Assembly (NCBI RefSeq): GCF_003818115.1
Contig: NZ_RPOI01000007.1
Span: 62,001 to 126,000, forward strand
DNA length: 64,000 nt
Origin: Citrobacter youngae
Lineage (GTDB): Bacteria > Pseudomonadota > Gammaproteobacteria > Enterobacterales > Enterobacteriaceae
Direction of reading: 5' to 3'
Below the pieces are notes generated by a model that saw only the letters and a program-made list of their open reading frames with translations, was not told the origin of the DNA and did not search any database. Below are positions 53,297 to 64,000 of this stretch, one piece after another. Made by a program: the position numbers and the translations under genes. Position 1 is the first letter of the stretch; each line of letters opens with the position of its first letter.

Positions 53297-55393
53297 TCAC
53301 CGGAAATTCTCACTCCTGTCACTGGTCATATCGTATAGACCAAACTTACGCCCAAGCTGCTGACCGCCATCACGCGTTAACGGTGTCCAGCCTATCGCCG
53401 CGCGACTGCGGGTTGGGCCTGACGAGAACAGATCCAGCGGCACTGAAACGTACACCCCTTTGGTGAAATCACCCTCGCCGTACTCATCCGGCGAGGCATT
53501 AGTGATAGTCGCATAACCGCCAACAACCACGCCGCTGTCAAAGCGTTTGGCTACCTCCAGCGTTCCGCCCTTATCCCCGGCCAGATACTGACCCACGCTG
53601 GCTTTCACCAGCACATCCTGGGCGAAAGAAGGATTCCAGTACGCGGTCAAATGCCCGGTCTTCACGCTGTAGTCGGTGAATTTCATCATGTCCTGCGCGC
53701 TACGCCAGTCACGCTGTTTCACGTAGTTGGCATCAACACCAAACGCCCAGTTGCTGTCCAGCGGACGATAGAGCACTTCTGCCCCCGCGCCGCCGTACAT
53801 GGTCTCCAGATAGCCGCCGTACACCTGTCCGTAAAAGCCGTTGCCGAGTGACTGGAAGTAGTTGGCCTGCAGGTTATTCACGTAAACATCGTTTTGCACG
53901 TAGTCACGTACATGGGTACGCACACGCGGCAAATGCGAATCCTGCGGCGGGTTGGTGTAGTTAAACTTGTCATAGTTATTGGCGAGGTTGGCGAACAAAC
54001 TCCCGGTGGTCAGCAGATGATCGGTCACCCACCAATCCGCCGTACCCATCACGCCCAACTGATACATATAGAAATTTTCCGGGCCACCCACCGACTGGTT
54101 TAGCACCGGATCGATATGGAAATCGAAGCGCGACTTATCGATATACCAGCCCTGCTCGGTCGTTTTCGGCACCACGGGCTCCACGCGTTTTTGCGCCAGT
54201 TGAGTCTCATGGCCCAAGGGCTCGCCTTCCAGATGGCGCTTGAGGCTGGAAACCTCTGTTTCGGTCGTCACCTGCGGCAAGTTAAGGCGATTTTCCGTAA
54301 TACGGATCGTGCGGATCCCGTCAGGAAGATCGTTCATCACGATCCGGTTGGCACGCTCGATCCCCTCGCGCGAATCACGGTATTTCACCTGTTCGCCTGT
54401 TACATACAGCGTATCGCCCTGCACCTGGATTTTAGGATCCGCCAGCCCAGCATTGTATTTCAGCAGCGTTAGCTGATTCGCCACTACCGAATGTTGCAGG
54501 ATCGCATCCTGCGGCTGCGGCTGATACTTCGGACGGGCGTTATCGTTATAGTTTGGTCGCAAATCGTTGAAGTTAGTCCGCAGCGTGAACCCAAACATAA
54601 AGGTGTTGCCGCGCTCATAGCTGAGTTTAACGTCGGCCCAATCGGTGGCGCGATAAATAGCGCCGACGTTAAACTTGCTCTTCTGATCCAGCTTGCCCGC
54701 AAAATCCTGCTGGTAATTATTACCCTCATACTCCAGTTTCAGACGCAGCGGCTGCCAGGGAGTCTGATACTCTACGCCGCCAAACAGCGACGCCGGGCCG
54801 TGGAACATCTGGCTGCCGTCAATAGAACCGGCCTGCTTGTAGCTGTTATCGCGATGACAGAATTTATCGCTGTATGAGCAAAACGGATTGCTGACGTTGC
54901 CGCTGGTCCCGAGGTATCCCCAGCCGAGACCGAGTGAGAAATCAAACGGTCCCCAGGCTTTGTTCGCCACAATATACTCCGCATCGAACAGGCCCGTTCC
55001 GCCTATATCGCGCGCGCCAACTGCCACCTGCGGCATCCAGTAGCTCTCTTCCCACAACCGCAGCTTCAGGTCGAACGCCTTATCTTTGTATGTCTGATCG
55101 CCTGAAAACGACTCCACGCTGCTGTATTTTTTGGTGCGCACATCGGTATAGCGCAGGGTCGTTTCCAGCCACGGGAACAGTTGCACCGACGCGGAGTAGT
55201 AGCGGTACTGATCGTTATCGCGGTAGTTAAGGCTAATTTCTCCTTCACGCGCCATGCGTGCGGTTGGAGTTTGCAGCAGCCCTACGCCGCCAAAATCGGA
55301 CTGGGAAGGACCAATCGGCGCAGGATACGTTTCACCGTGGCAGGCCGCGCTGATACCCAGCGCCAACAGGCTGAGCAGATAAGTTTTTCTCAT
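53297..55393 (-). CDS. yjbH: YjbH, outer-membrane lipoprotein-type barrel of the yjbEFGH exopolysaccharide operon
   Basis: YjbH is a large predicted outer-membrane protein of 698 residues, with a signal peptide ending near ACHGE and a C-terminal barrel-like region rich in aromatic strands (for example [15 protein letters not shown]). It is required with yjbEFG for an exopolysaccharide in E. coli. The family resembles the YjbH domain found in GfcD. The start overlaps the yjbG stop by one base, showing close coupling. All four genes are intact. It ends the operon. Confidence 0.93.
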   Translation of the reverse strand: MRKTYLLSLLALGISAACHGETYPAPIGPSQSDFGGVGLLQTPTARMAREGEISLNYRDNDQYRYYSASVQLFPWLETTLRYTDVRTKKYSSVESFSGDQTYKDKAFDLKLRLWEESYWMPQVAVGARDIGGTGLFDAEYIVANKAWGPFDFSLGLGWGYLGTSGNVSNPFCSYSDKFCHRDNSYKQAGSIDGSQMFHGPASLFGGVEYQTPWQPLRLKLEYEGNNYQQDFAGKLDQKSKFNVGAIYRATDWADVKLSYERGNTFMFGFTLRTNFNDLRPNYNDNARPKYQPQPQDAILQHSVVANQLTLLKYNAGLADPKIQVQGDTLYVTGEQVKYRDSREGIERANRIVMNDLPDGIRTIRITENRLNLPQVTTETEVSSLKRHLEGEPLGHETQLAQKRVEPVVPKTTEQGWYIDKSRFDFHIDPVLNQSVGGPENFYMYQLGVMGTADWWVTDHLLTTGSLFANLANNYDKFNYTNPPQDSHLPRVRTHVRDYVQNDVYVNNLQANYFQSLGNGFYGQVYGGYLETMYGGAGAEVLYRPLDSNWAFGVDANYVKQRDWRSAQDMMKFTDYSVKTGHLTAYWNPSFAQDVLVKASVGQYLAGDKGGTLEVAKRFDSGVVVGGYATITNASPDEYGEGDFTKGVYVSVPLDLFSSGPTRSRAAIGWTPLTRDGGQQLGRKFGLYDMTSDRSENFR

Positions 55394-56130
55394 TATTCGG
55401 GTATCCGCTGGGTCAGGGTGCGAAGAATGTCGGCATTGATTTCATCCGGGGTGCTGCTCCAGACAGAGTCCGACAACCCGACAAAAATGATGCTGCCGGG
55501 CATTGGCTCAACGTGACGTTTGTTCCAGTAGGCGACCGGTACTTTTTGTGTGCGTCCGTTGGGATAGACAACCCAGGCGTAGCTACGATCCGCGCCGCTG
55601 AGCCGATGCTGCCCATCAAGATAGCTGGCAACATTACGTCCGGGTATAAACGGCTGTTTACCCGTGTGGCTTAGCAGGCCAAACAGCGTGATATCCGTTG
55701 GCTGTGGTCCGACCCACAGCGTGTAATTGCCCTGCAACGGCGGGTTGCCTCGCTCGCTGGTACGCACTACATCCGGGTCGAGATTAATCGTCTGTCTACC
55801 GGTCACCTTCAGCGCCTGAATTTGCTGGCGTAACGCGTTGATAGCCGCGGCATCATCACCGCTTTCTCCAGCACTCAACGTCGCCAGACGATCCAGTAAT
55901 GCCTGCTGCTGACGTTGCGCCTCAGCCGTTGCCCGCTCTTCGCCAATGACCGCACCTGGCCACCAGCTATTCGCCAGCTTCGGTTGACCCACCAGATCGA
56001 CCAAATGCTCCGCGCCGGTCAGCGTTTTTGCTTCGGTGCTGCCTGTCGTGATCACTTTTACACTGCCCGCAGCAAAAACAGATGCCGCACACAGGCTGAA
56101 GGTCAGCGCGGTAATCATTCGTTTCATCAT
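55393..56130 (-). CDS. yjbG: YjbG, periplasmic protein of the exopolysaccharide operon (GfcC-like)
   Basis: YjbG is a 245-residue periplasmic protein with a signal peptide of about 20 residues (ending SVFA). It belongs to the capsule-related GfcC family, with a beta-grasp fold and helical insertion; the RTIRI-like repeats seen in yjbH are not part of it. Its role is in production or export of the Yjb polysaccharide; the exact step is unknown. Its start codon overlaps the yjbF stop by four bases (ATGA). Confidence 0.93.
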   Translation of the reverse strand: MMKRMITALTFSLCAASVFAAGSVKVITTGSTEAKTLTGAEHLVDLVGQPKLANSWWPGAVIGEERATAEAQRQQQALLDRLATLSAGESGDDAAAINALRQQIQALKVTGRQTINLDPDVVRTSERGNPPLQGNYTLWVGPQPTDITLFGLLSHTGKQPFIPGRNVASYLDGQHRLSGADRSYAWVVYPNGRTQKVPVAYWNKRHVEPMPGSIIFVGLSDSVWSSTPDEINADILRTLTQRIPE

Positions 56131-56765
56131 GATTTTGCCGCCTTAATCAGCGTAGTTTTCACCGGGAAGAAACTTGCGCCAAGATACTGTTCTGACTGGC
56201 GAATCATGCCGTCACTGTCTACCCAGTAGCGGTTATGCCAACGCGTTTGATCGGTGGTGACGTCTTCATCGAGGATGCGTACCGGCGTGTTATCGCTGCC
56301 GACCTTGATGGTGTCAGCGCCATCCCATGTGAAAACCGAGCGCGCGGTGGCATAGCGTACCTGCTGATGCTCGGTCCAGCCCATCGTACGGGTCCACGTT
56401 GCGCCATCGACTATCTGATTGGGCCTACTGAGCGGGTCGGCAGCCAGATTATTCACCTCGATGAGGTTGTCTCCGTCGAGCTGTGTTTTCACCAGTCGCC
56501 CATGTTGCGTCACGAGAATGGCCCGATCCTGAGTCACCCATTTCTGCTGTCCGTTTTCCGCAAACGCGAGTACCACAAACAGCTGGGGACCGCCGTTGAG
56601 CTGCATATACTGGCTGGCGTAAGGCATATTTTGGATTTCATCATCCGTCATCTTTACGCCGGGAGTCCCAAATACGCTATCCCACAGCGAATGCCCCAAA
56701 CCTTCGGTGGTGGCTGAGCACGCCTGTAGTAACAGACAAACCATTATGAGCGCGGGTCGCTTCAC
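56127..56765 (-). CDS. yjbF: YjbF, lipoprotein of the exopolysaccharide operon (GfcB-like)
   Basis: YjbF has 212 residues from a GTG start at 56765, eight bases after GGAG. The lipobox LLLQACS near residue 15 shows it is a lipoprotein. It belongs to the YmcC/GfcB family of capsule-assembly lipoproteins. Ten more in-frame codons upstream begin with an ATG, but they lie across the ribosome site. It is followed by yjbG with an ATGA overlap and follows yjbE by about 63 bases. Confidence 0.92.
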   Translation of the reverse strand: MKRPALIMVCLLLQACSATTEGLGHSLWDSVFGTPGVKMTDDEIQNMPYASQYMQLNGGPQLFVVLAFAENGQQKWVTQDRAILVTQHGRLVKTQLDGDNLIEVNNLAADPLSRPNQIVDGATWTRTMGWTEHQQVRYATARSVFTWDGADTIKVGSDNTPVRILDEDVTTDQTRWHNRYWVDSDGMIRQSEQYLGASFFPVKTTLIKAAKS

Positions 56766-56828
56766 GACGTTTCTCCAGAGAGGCAAAATAACCACACCGA
56801 AGTGTGGTTAGAATTAAACGTACCGGTA

Positions 56829-57071
56829 TTACTGGGTACTGGTGGTTGTCGTGGTGGTGGTTCCGGTATTAGAACCATCGCCGCCACCGGTTGCCGCCAG
56901 GGCAACCCCCACCGCGGAACTTACGGTGCTCACGCTGGTCGCGGAGGAACTTCCTGCCGAAACCGACGCGGCAGCCGACCCTGCAGCCTCACCCACCTGA
57001 ACGGGGGCGGCATAGACAGAGGTCGCCGCAAGCGCAGATATAGCCCAAAGGCCATACAGAACTTTTTTCAT
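56829..57071 (-). CDS. yjbE: YjbE, small exported protein of the exopolysaccharide operon
   Basis: YjbE is an 80-residue secreted or periplasmic protein with a signal peptide ([21 protein letters not shown]) and a mature part of low complexity, rich in Ser, Ala, Gly and Thr. Its C-terminal end is a run of Thr residues ([12 protein letters not shown]). The ATG at 57071 is used; the GTG codon just before it is in frame. It heads the yjbEFGH operon, which the Rcs phosphorelay induces in E. coli. Confidence 0.93.
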   Translation of the reverse strand: MKKVLYGLWAISALAATSVYAAPVQVGEAAGSAAASVSAGSSSATSVSTVSSAVGVALAATGGGDGSNTGTTTTTTTSTQ

Positions 57072-57174
57072 CACAAATTCCCTTCATTGCATGAATGGAG
57101 ATTTACCCAAAAGAATTTCGGGCGAGATCGAGTATACACAAGCCAAAGTGTTCAAATTACGCCACAGGGGAATT

Positions 57175-57188
57175 TAGGATAATTAGAT
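57175..57188. promoter_or_regulatory. Possible RcsAB/RcsB box of yjbE
   Basis: TAGGATAATTAGAT resembles the RcsAB consensus (TAGGAATATTCTTA) mainly in its left half, TAGGA. It is centred about 57 bases upstream of the predicted yjbE start, a usual place for RcsB activation. Confidence 0.5.
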
Positions 57189-57379
57189 AGCGAGAGAGAA
57201 AACGATTAACAATAAATAATAAAAACAATTAAATTCAAAGAGTTAAAATATAATAGTGAAAACACAATATCCGGTAAATCTTAAAACATCAGAAACAGGA
57301 GAACGTTGAACATATTATTTTAGGATTAAGCTCAATTAAATTTTTAGGTAATAAGGTGGAGAAGTGGAATTATCTTATA

Positions 57380-57406
57380 AAAAAAGCTGATAATAATATC
57401 AGCTTC
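57380..57406 (-). terminator. pgi terminator
   Basis: On the minus strand AAGCTGATATTATTATCAGCTT folds into an eight-pair stem and is followed by TTTTTATAAG. It lies beyond ERIC element 5, so the ERIC is part of the pgi mRNA 3' end. Confidence 0.85.
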
Positions 57407-57416
57407 TATCACAGGT

Positions 57417-57541
57417 AATCTGCAAATTCATTCGAATTGCAGCAAGGCGGCAAGATCGTTAATCCCCGGGAGCATAGATAGCTATGTGACCGGGGTTAAC
57501 GAACGCAGCCAACACCGCTGCGGTTCGAAGGAAGAAGCAGA

Positions 57542-57543
<2 letters not shown>
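57417..57543. repeat. ERIC element 5 (pgi 3' end)
   Basis: A full 127-bp ERIC with ends AATCTGC and GCAGATT, AAGGCGGCAAG, AATCCCCGGGAGCATAGATA and TAGCTATGTGACCGGGGTTA cores and GCAGCCAACACCGCTGCGG. Its right end overlaps the pgi stop codon. Confidence 0.93.
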
Positions 57544-59493
<1,950 letters not shown>

Positions 59494-60843
59494 ATGACTG
59501 ATGTAGTTGTCTCCAAGTTTGGTGGTACCAGCGTGGCGGATTTTGATGCCATGAATCGCAGCGCTGATGTCGTGCTTTCTGATGCTAACGTCCGTGTGGT
59601 GGTACTTTCCGCTTCTGCGGGAATCACCAACCTGCTGGTCGCACTGGCTGAAGGGCTGGAGCCAACCGCGCGCTTCGAAAAACTCGATGCCATTCGTCAA
59701 ATTCAGTTCAATATTCTGGAACGACTGCGTTATCCAAACGTGATCCGTGAAGAGATCGAACGTCTGCTGGAAAACATCACCACACTGGCAGAAGCGGCGT
59801 CACTGGCGACCTCAACCGCGCTGACCGACGAACTGGTCAGCCACGGTGAACTGATGTCTACCTTGCTGTTCGTCGAGATCCTGCGTGAACGCAACGTGCA
59901 AGCGCAGTGGTTTGACGTGCGTAAAGTGATGCGCACCAACGATCGTTTTGGCCGTGCAGAACCCGACGTCACGGCGCTGGCTGAACTGGCAGCGCTCCAG
60001 TTGGCCCCGCGTCTGAGCGAAGGTCTGGTGATTACGCAGGGCTTTATCGGCAGTGAAGGCAAGGGCCGCACCACCACGCTGGGACGCGGCGGCAGCGATT
60101 ATACCGCCGCCTTACTGGCAGAAGCCCTACACGCAACACGCGTCGATATCTGGACCGATGTTCCTGGCATTTACACGACCGATCCGCGCGTAGTTCCCGC
60201 AGCGCAGCGTATTGATGAAATCGCCTTTGAAGAGGCCGCGGAAATGGCGACCTTTGGCGCGAAAGTACTGCACCCGGCAACCCTGTTGCCAGCCGTACGT
60301 AGCGATATTCCGGTGTTTGTGGGCTCCAGTAAGGATCCAAAAGCAGGCGGTACGCTGGTATGTAATAAAACCGCGAATCCACCGCTGTTCCGGGCGCTGG
60401 CACTACGCCGTAAGCAGACGCTGCTGACACTGCATAGCCTGAATATGCTGCACTCTCGCGGCTTTTTGGCGGAAGTGTTCGGCATCCTGGCACGCCACAA
60501 TATCTCGGTCGATTTGATTACCACATCCGAAGTCAGCGTGGCGCTGACGCTGGATACCACCGGTTCAACGTCCACCGGCGATACGCTGTTAACACAGTCT
60601 CTGCTGATGGAACTGTCTGCCCTGTGTCGGGTTGAAGTGGAAGAAGGCCTGGCGCTGGTGGCATTGATTGGCAATGACCTGTCCAAAGCCTGTGGCGTGG
60701 GTAAAGAGGTGTTCGGCGTACTGGAACCGTTCAATATTCGGATGATTTGCTACGGCGCGTCCAGCCACAACCTGTGCTTCCTCGTGCCCGGTAGCGAAGC
60801 CGAGCAGGTGGTACAGAAGCTACATCATAATTTGTTTGAATAA
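59494..60843 (+). CDS. lysC: LysC, lysine-sensitive aspartokinase III
   Basis: LysC phosphorylates aspartate, the first step toward lysine, threonine and methionine, and is inhibited by lysine. It has 449 residues. The kinase motifs [18 protein letters not shown] at the N-terminus, [17 protein letters not shown], and the C-terminal two ACT domains (from about residue 300, with [28 protein letters not shown] and [19 protein letters not shown]) are intact, so feedback control by lysine is likely kept at protein level. A GAGG site precedes the ATG. A terminator follows. Confidence 0.98.
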   Translation: MTDVVVSKFGGTSVADFDAMNRSADVVLSDANVRVVVLSASAGITNLLVALAEGLEPTARFEKLDAIRQIQFNILERLRYPNVIREEIERLLENITTLAEAASLATSTALTDELVSHGELMSTLLFVEILRERNVQAQWFDVRKVMRTNDRFGRAEPDVTALAELAALQLAPRLSEGLVITQGFIGSEGKGRTTTLGRGGSDYTAALLAEALHATRVDIWTDVPGIYTTDPRVVPAAQRIDEIAFEEAAEMATFGAKVLHPATLLPAVRSDIPVFVGSSKDPKAGGTLVCNKTANPPLFRALALRRKQTLLTLHSLNMLHSRGFLAEVFGILARHNISVDLITTSEVSVALTLDTTGSTSTGDTLLTQSLLMELSALCRVEVEEGLALVALIGNDLSKACGVGKEVFGVLEPFNIRMICYGASSHNLCFLVPGSEAEQVVQKLHHNLFE

Positions 60844-60873
60844 TATTCCATCACGCGATAAACAATAACTATG

Positions 60874-60898
60874 GCCGGGCTCGATCCCGGCTTTTTTA
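60874..60898 (+). terminator. lysC terminator
   Basis: GCCGGGCTCGATCCCGGC is a stem with a four- to six-base loop followed by TTTTTT. Confidence 0.93.
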
Positions 60899-60935
60899 TA
60901 ACAACACAACACATTTCAATCGCAAGGAATACAAC

Positions 60936-61874
60936 ATGCTCGCTACTCTCACGCGGCTGTTCCCGTTATGGGCGCTGCTGCTCTCTGTGATTGCGTATTA
61001 CACGCCCACCACCTTTACGCCTGTCGGGCCATTCGTGCCGTCGTTACTGATGCTGATCATGTTCGGCATGGGCGTTCACCTGAAGGTGGACGACTTTAAA
61101 CGCGTACTCTCACGTCCAACACCCGTCGCGGCGGGTATTTTCCTGCACTATCTGGTGATGCCGCTCGCCGCATGGATTTTGGCGCTGGCTTTTAATATGC
61201 CGCCGGAATTGTCCGCAGGGATGGTGCTGGTCGGTAGCGTCGCCAGCGGCACGGCATCTAACGTGATGATCTATCTGGCGAAAGGTGACGTGGCGTTGTC
61301 CGTTACCATCTCGTCGGTCTCCACGCTGGTCGGCGTGATCGCGACGCCGCTGCTGACGCGCCTGTACGTTGATGCGCATATTCAGGTCGACGTGATGGGA
61401 ATGCTGTTGAGTATATTGCAGATTGTGGTCATTCCGATTGCGCTGGGCCTGGTCATTCACCATCTGTTCCCCCGCGTGGTCAAAGCGGTCGAGCCTTTCC
61501 TGCCCGCCTTTTCCATGGCGTGCATTCTCGCCATCATCAGCGCCGTGGTAGCCGGTTCTGCTGCGCATATCGCATCGGTAGGGTTTGTGGTGATTATCGC
61601 GGTCATTCTGCATAACACAATCGGTCTGCTCGGCGGGTACTGGGGCGGAAAACTGTTTGGTTTCGACGAGTCAACCTGCCGGACGTTGGCTATCGAAGTG
61701 GGCATGCAGAATTCAGGACTTGCCGCTGCGCTGGGCAAGATCTACTTTGGCCCGCTTGCCGCCCTGCCCGGCGCGTTGTTCTCCGTCTGGCATAACCTTT
61801 CTGGTTCGCTGCTTGCGGGTTACTGGTCCGGTAAACCGATTACTGAAAAGCGAAGCGCTATAAAACAAAACTGA
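60936..61874 (+). CDS. panS: PanS-like bile acid:Na+ symporter family transporter
   Basis: This 312-residue polytopic membrane protein belongs to the bile acid:sodium symporter (BASS) family, with about ten helices and the conserved [24 protein letters not shown] crossover segment and [14 protein letters not shown] element. It resembles PanS of Salmonella, which moves ketopantoate or pantoate and can bypass panE/panB defects; I name it on that resemblance from memory. It sits between the lysC terminator and its own hairpin, so it is a single-gene unit. An AAGGAA site lies seven bases before the ATG. K-12 does not have it beside lysC. Confidence 0.8.
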   Translation: MLATLTRLFPLWALLLSVIAYYTPTTFTPVGPFVPSLLMLIMFGMGVHLKVDDFKRVLSRPTPVAAGIFLHYLVMPLAAWILALAFNMPPELSAGMVLVGSVASGTASNVMIYLAKGDVALSVTISSVSTLVGVIATPLLTRLYVDAHIQVDVMGMLLSILQIVVIPIALGLVIHHLFPRVVKAVEPFLPAFSMACILAIISAVVAGSAAHIASVGFVVIIAVILHNTIGLLGGYWGGKLFGFDESTCRTLAIEVGMQNSGLAAALGKIYFGPLAALPGALFSVWHNLSGSLLAGYWSGKPITEKRSAIKQN

Positions 61875-61881
61875 TCGCGTA

Positions 61882-61908
61882 TAAATGGAGGGTTACCCTC
61901 CATTTATA
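61882..61908 (+). terminator. panS terminator
   Basis: AAATGGAGGGTTACCCTCCATTT forms an eleven-base-pair near-perfect stem followed by ATATAG. The U-run is short, so strength is uncertain. Confidence 0.65.
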
Positions 61909-62118
61909 TAGATACTCCTTTGAACTCCATCACAAAACAACAAACTACCACACAAAACAAAATCTTAATTTATTCTTTTTATTTCAATCAATTAATAAAT
62001 AAATATCATGCAAATGGCAATTTCCCTCGATCATTTTATGTTGATTTGTTTTGTTTTAGTTGGAATTATGATTCCACTACAACACAGATAACCCCTTTAC
62101 CCTATCTTTGAGGCCGCT

Positions 62119-63705
62119 ATGAAAAAAATTGCGATTATTGGAAGCAGTGGAGGCAACCTCTACAACCTGGGTGGCGCAGAGCCAGAGAAGTTACTCCAGG
62201 AAATCTATCAGCAGTGCGAAGCCGCAGGTGTGGAAGTTGCCGCCGTGCAGTTTATCGCGGCGGAAGCCTCGATGGATGTTGCCAAACCCCACACAGCGGC
62301 ATCCGTGTTTGCATTAACCACAGAAAACCAACAAAAACCACAACGGATATTTCAGGGCAAACTCTCAGAGGTGAACGCTTCAGTGGTTGAAAGCGATCGC
62401 CAGATTGCCGGGATGATCCGTAGCGGCACGATCGACGGGATCGTCGTGATGAGCGCCGATCCGGGAAAAGCGAACCACGAAGTCTTCACCGCTGCCGTTG
62501 AAATGAAAACGCCGATCGTTGGCACCGGCGGAACGTCAATGGCGCTGGTGGCCGCAAAAGGGGCAAATGTCGTCGCAACCTCGGGCACGACGGGTACCAC
62601 CAGCCGCACCCGCGCAGTCTCCTTCGTGGCGTCTCTGTGTAAACACTGGGGCATTAAGTACAAGCCGCAGTTGGGGAGCACGTCACCCTCCCTGGGTGGC
62701 TCCGGAAAGAGCCTGCTCAAACGCTTTAACATTCGCAGCATTATGATCCCTGCGCTGCCTGGCTTTATCGCGATGGCAATTGTTCTCGCCCTGAGCCACA
62801 TCCCGGGTCTGGAAAAACTTAACGATATTTTTGAAATCCTGCTGAAAGGCCTGCCGGTATTGGTTGCCGTGCTGGCGGCAAAACAGATTTCTGAGCTGGA
62901 TGAAGTCTCAATCGTTGCCGGGGTCGTCGCCGGGGTGCTGTCCGTTGAAGGGGGACTGATCGGCGGGATTATCGGCGGATTGATGGCCGGGATTTTCGTT
63001 CGTTGGCTGTTTGAACTGTGCCTGAACTGGCGCTTTCCGATGACCACCGTCAACATCGTCGCCGGTGGGATTTCAGGTCTTGCCGCTGGGTTGATCATGC
63101 ACTATCTGTTGAGTCCGCTGGCGTTGTCAGCAGGTAATTACATCAAACTGGCTATCGAAAGCACCCTGGCATTCAGTCCTGTTCTTGCCGGGCTGCTGGC
63201 GGGGCTGGTTATCTGGCCAGCCATCCTGGGCGGTGTCTATCACGCGGTCATCCTGCCGCTGGTTCTGCTGGAGATGGAAAAATCCGGCGTAAGCTTCCTC
63301 GGCGCAGTCGATATGGTGGGTCTGGTGATGGTTGCCGCAGGGATTAACCTTGCCAACGTTATCGCCCCTCGCGAAAAAAGTGAAGCCGCCGTCGCCACAC
63401 CGGGGCTGCTTATTAACCTGGGTTTCGGAACCTTCGTGGAATCTGCCTATCCCTTCATGTTCGCCAACAAAATTGTCTTTGGCTCCGCCATTTTCTGGGC
63501 CGGAATGGGCGGCATGATGCTGGGCTTCTTTAACGTTAAAGGCGTGGCCTATGTTCCCGCTTTTGCCTCGCCGTTCTTGTCCAGCAATGCGCTTCAGATG
63601 GCTATCGTGATGATCACAACAATGGCGATGACCTGTATTACCACCATTATTGCTAACCGTTTTAAGGCTGTCGTACAGAGCGAACCTGCAGCGTCAGCCC
63701 GTTAA
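62119..63705 (+). CDS. Fusion protein: soluble Rossmann-like domain plus PTS EIIC-like membrane domain; function unknown
   Basis: I do not recognise a characterised orthologue of this 528-residue protein. Residues 1-180 form a soluble alpha/beta region starting MKKIAIIGSSGGNLYNLGG, a glycine-rich loop as in Rossmann-type or sugar-phosphate-binding proteins, followed by TIDGIVVMSADPGKAN and VGTGGTSMALVAAKGANVVATSGTTGTT. Residues 200-515 form about eight to nine membrane segments resembling PTS EIIC permeases of the fructose type (LINLGFGTFVESAYPFMFANK; GVAYVPAFASPFLSS). No EIIB cysteine or EIIA histidine site is evident. A GAGG site precedes the ATG, and the next gene follows after 27 bases, so both form one operon. 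Confidence 0.75.
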   Translation: MKKIAIIGSSGGNLYNLGGAEPEKLLQEIYQQCEAAGVEVAAVQFIAAEASMDVAKPHTAASVFALTTENQQKPQRIFQGKLSEVNASVVESDRQIAGMIRSGTIDGIVVMSADPGKANHEVFTAAVEMKTPIVGTGGTSMALVAAKGANVVATSGTTGTTSRTRAVSFVASLCKHWGIKYKPQLGSTSPSLGGSGKSLLKRFNIRSIMIPALPGFIAMAIVLALSHIPGLEKLNDIFEILLKGLPVLVAVLAAKQISELDEVSIVAGVVAGVLSVEGGLIGGIIGGLMAGIFVRWLFELCLNWRFPMTTVNIVAGGISGLAAGLIMHYLLSPLALSAGNYIKLAIESTLAFSPVLAGLLAGLVIWPAILGGVYHAVILPLVLLEMEKSGVSFLGAVDMVGLVMVAAGINLANVIAPREKSEAAVATPGLLINLGFGTFVESAYPFMFANKIVFGSAIFWAGMGGMMLGFFNVKGVAYVPAFASPFLSSNALQMAIVMITTMAMTCITTIIANRFKAVVQSEPAASAR

Positions 63706-63732
63706 TTAATGCACCAACACCAGAGGTACACC

Positions 63733-64000
63733 ATGTTTAAAGGCGATATGAATAAAAAACGCGCCAAAGCGTTACAGAAAGTGAAAGATGCCATTGCGCT
63801 CCACGGCGGACAAACCATCCTCAGTACGGGGATCACTGGCGACGATGCGCGTCTGGCGAAAGCGGTGTGTGAGGCAGGCGTTAAGCTGCTGGAACCAAAC
63901 CACCCGGCACTGGCGCTGGCGCGTGGACACAAAGGCGTGAGCAATATGCATGCAGCAGAGCAGATCCGCCATGAAATCACCAACGGGCAAATGGCTGAAG
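63733..64000 (+). CDS. Unknown protein, N-terminal 89 residues only (possible TIM-barrel enzyme)
   Basis: Only the start of this gene is in the window. The visible part (MFKGDMNKKRAKALQKVKDAIALHGGQTIL...) continues STGITGDDARLAKAVCEAGVKLLEPNHPALALARGHKG. The pattern of a short beta strand then EAGVKLLEPN resembles the first units of TIM-barrel proteins. From memory, similar proteins occur next to membrane proteins like the upstream one in enteric bacteria, but I cannot name the family with certainty. The start at 63733 has GAGG seven bases upstream; a second ATG five codons later is possible. The operon partner is the fusion protein before it. Confidence 0.65.
   Translation, partial: MFKGDMNKKRAKALQKVKDAIALHGGQTILSTGITGDDARLAKAVCEAGVKLLEPNHPALALARGHKGVSNMHAAEQIRHEITNGQMAE

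Larger units (their letters stand above)
57072..57541. other. Intergenic region yjbE-pgi
   Basis: This 470-bp region has no gene. From left to right it holds the yjbE promoter (-10 TATACT on the minus strand at 57131-57136), an RcsB-like box at 57175, an AT-rich stretch without clear signals (about 57190-57370), the pgi terminator at 57380 and ERIC element 5. Confidence 0.7.

Noticed and set aside
61920-62111. 63-codon frame between panS and the fusion gene
   Set aside because: Composition (N, Q, Y, K) is that of AT-rich intergenic DNA; no ribosome site and no similarity recognised.

Overview
The window is a stretch of enterobacterial core chromosome. About fifty proteins are near-identical in length and order to the Escherichia coli K-12 nrf-acs-soxRS-ssb-uvrA-dnaB-lexA-plsB-mal-pgi-lysC region, read here in the inverse orientation to the K-12 map. 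REP/BIME and ERIC repeats, SOS boxes, a soxRS switch and the SraL small RNA confirm an Enterobacteriaceae host. The mix of xylE next to malG, an extra autotransporter, a cidAB/cidR module, a cupin gene and a panS-like gene beside lysC is unlike K-12 and best fits Citrobacter or a close relative. The species call is an inference from memory, not a search.

Layout. 1-6224 (minus): nrfG(partial)FEDCBA, periplasmic nitrite reduction to ammonia. 6658-10812 (plus): acs-yjcH-actP, acetate scavenging, sharing a 433-bp control region with nrfA. 10858-12942: cidB, cidA and the divergent regulator cidR. 13027-16180 (minus): yjcE antiporter and ghxP purine permease, then the SraL sRNA. 16903-20193: soxR/soxS, pdeC and yjcB. 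20277-22586: accessory autotransporter. 23069-26667: ssb and uvrA around one SOS box. 26745-33064: yjbR, aphA, tyrB, alr, dnaB, qor. 33366-38409: pspG, dusA, a cupin protein, zur, yjbJ, dinF, lexA. 38519-42917: dgkA, plsB, ubiA, ubiC. 43098-50889: the maltose regulon, lamB-malM and malK divergent from malEFG. 51224-57071: xylE, psiE and the yjbEFGH exopolysaccharide operon. 57542-64000: pgi, lysC, panS, then a two-gene unit of unknown function running off the window.

How the parts work together. Anaerobic respiration (nrf) and acetate uptake (acs) are driven from opposite sides of one regulatory region. soxRS answers redox stress; ssb, uvrA, lexA and dinF form the SOS group; pspG belongs to the envelope-stress response. 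lamB, malK, malE, malF and malG together make the maltodextrin uptake system, but malF carries an apparent one-base deletion that splits its frame.

The points most worth checking are: the malF frameshift; the absence of a recognisable lysine riboswitch before lysC; a Rossmann-like plus EIIC-like membrane fusion protein paired with a second unknown gene at the right edge; a run of eight G inside the autotransporter barrel; ERIC elements placed exactly at the pgi stop codon, at the SraL terminator and between malE and malF; and a likely CTG start for nrfE. No tRNA, rRNA, CRISPR array, prophage or insertion sequence was seen.
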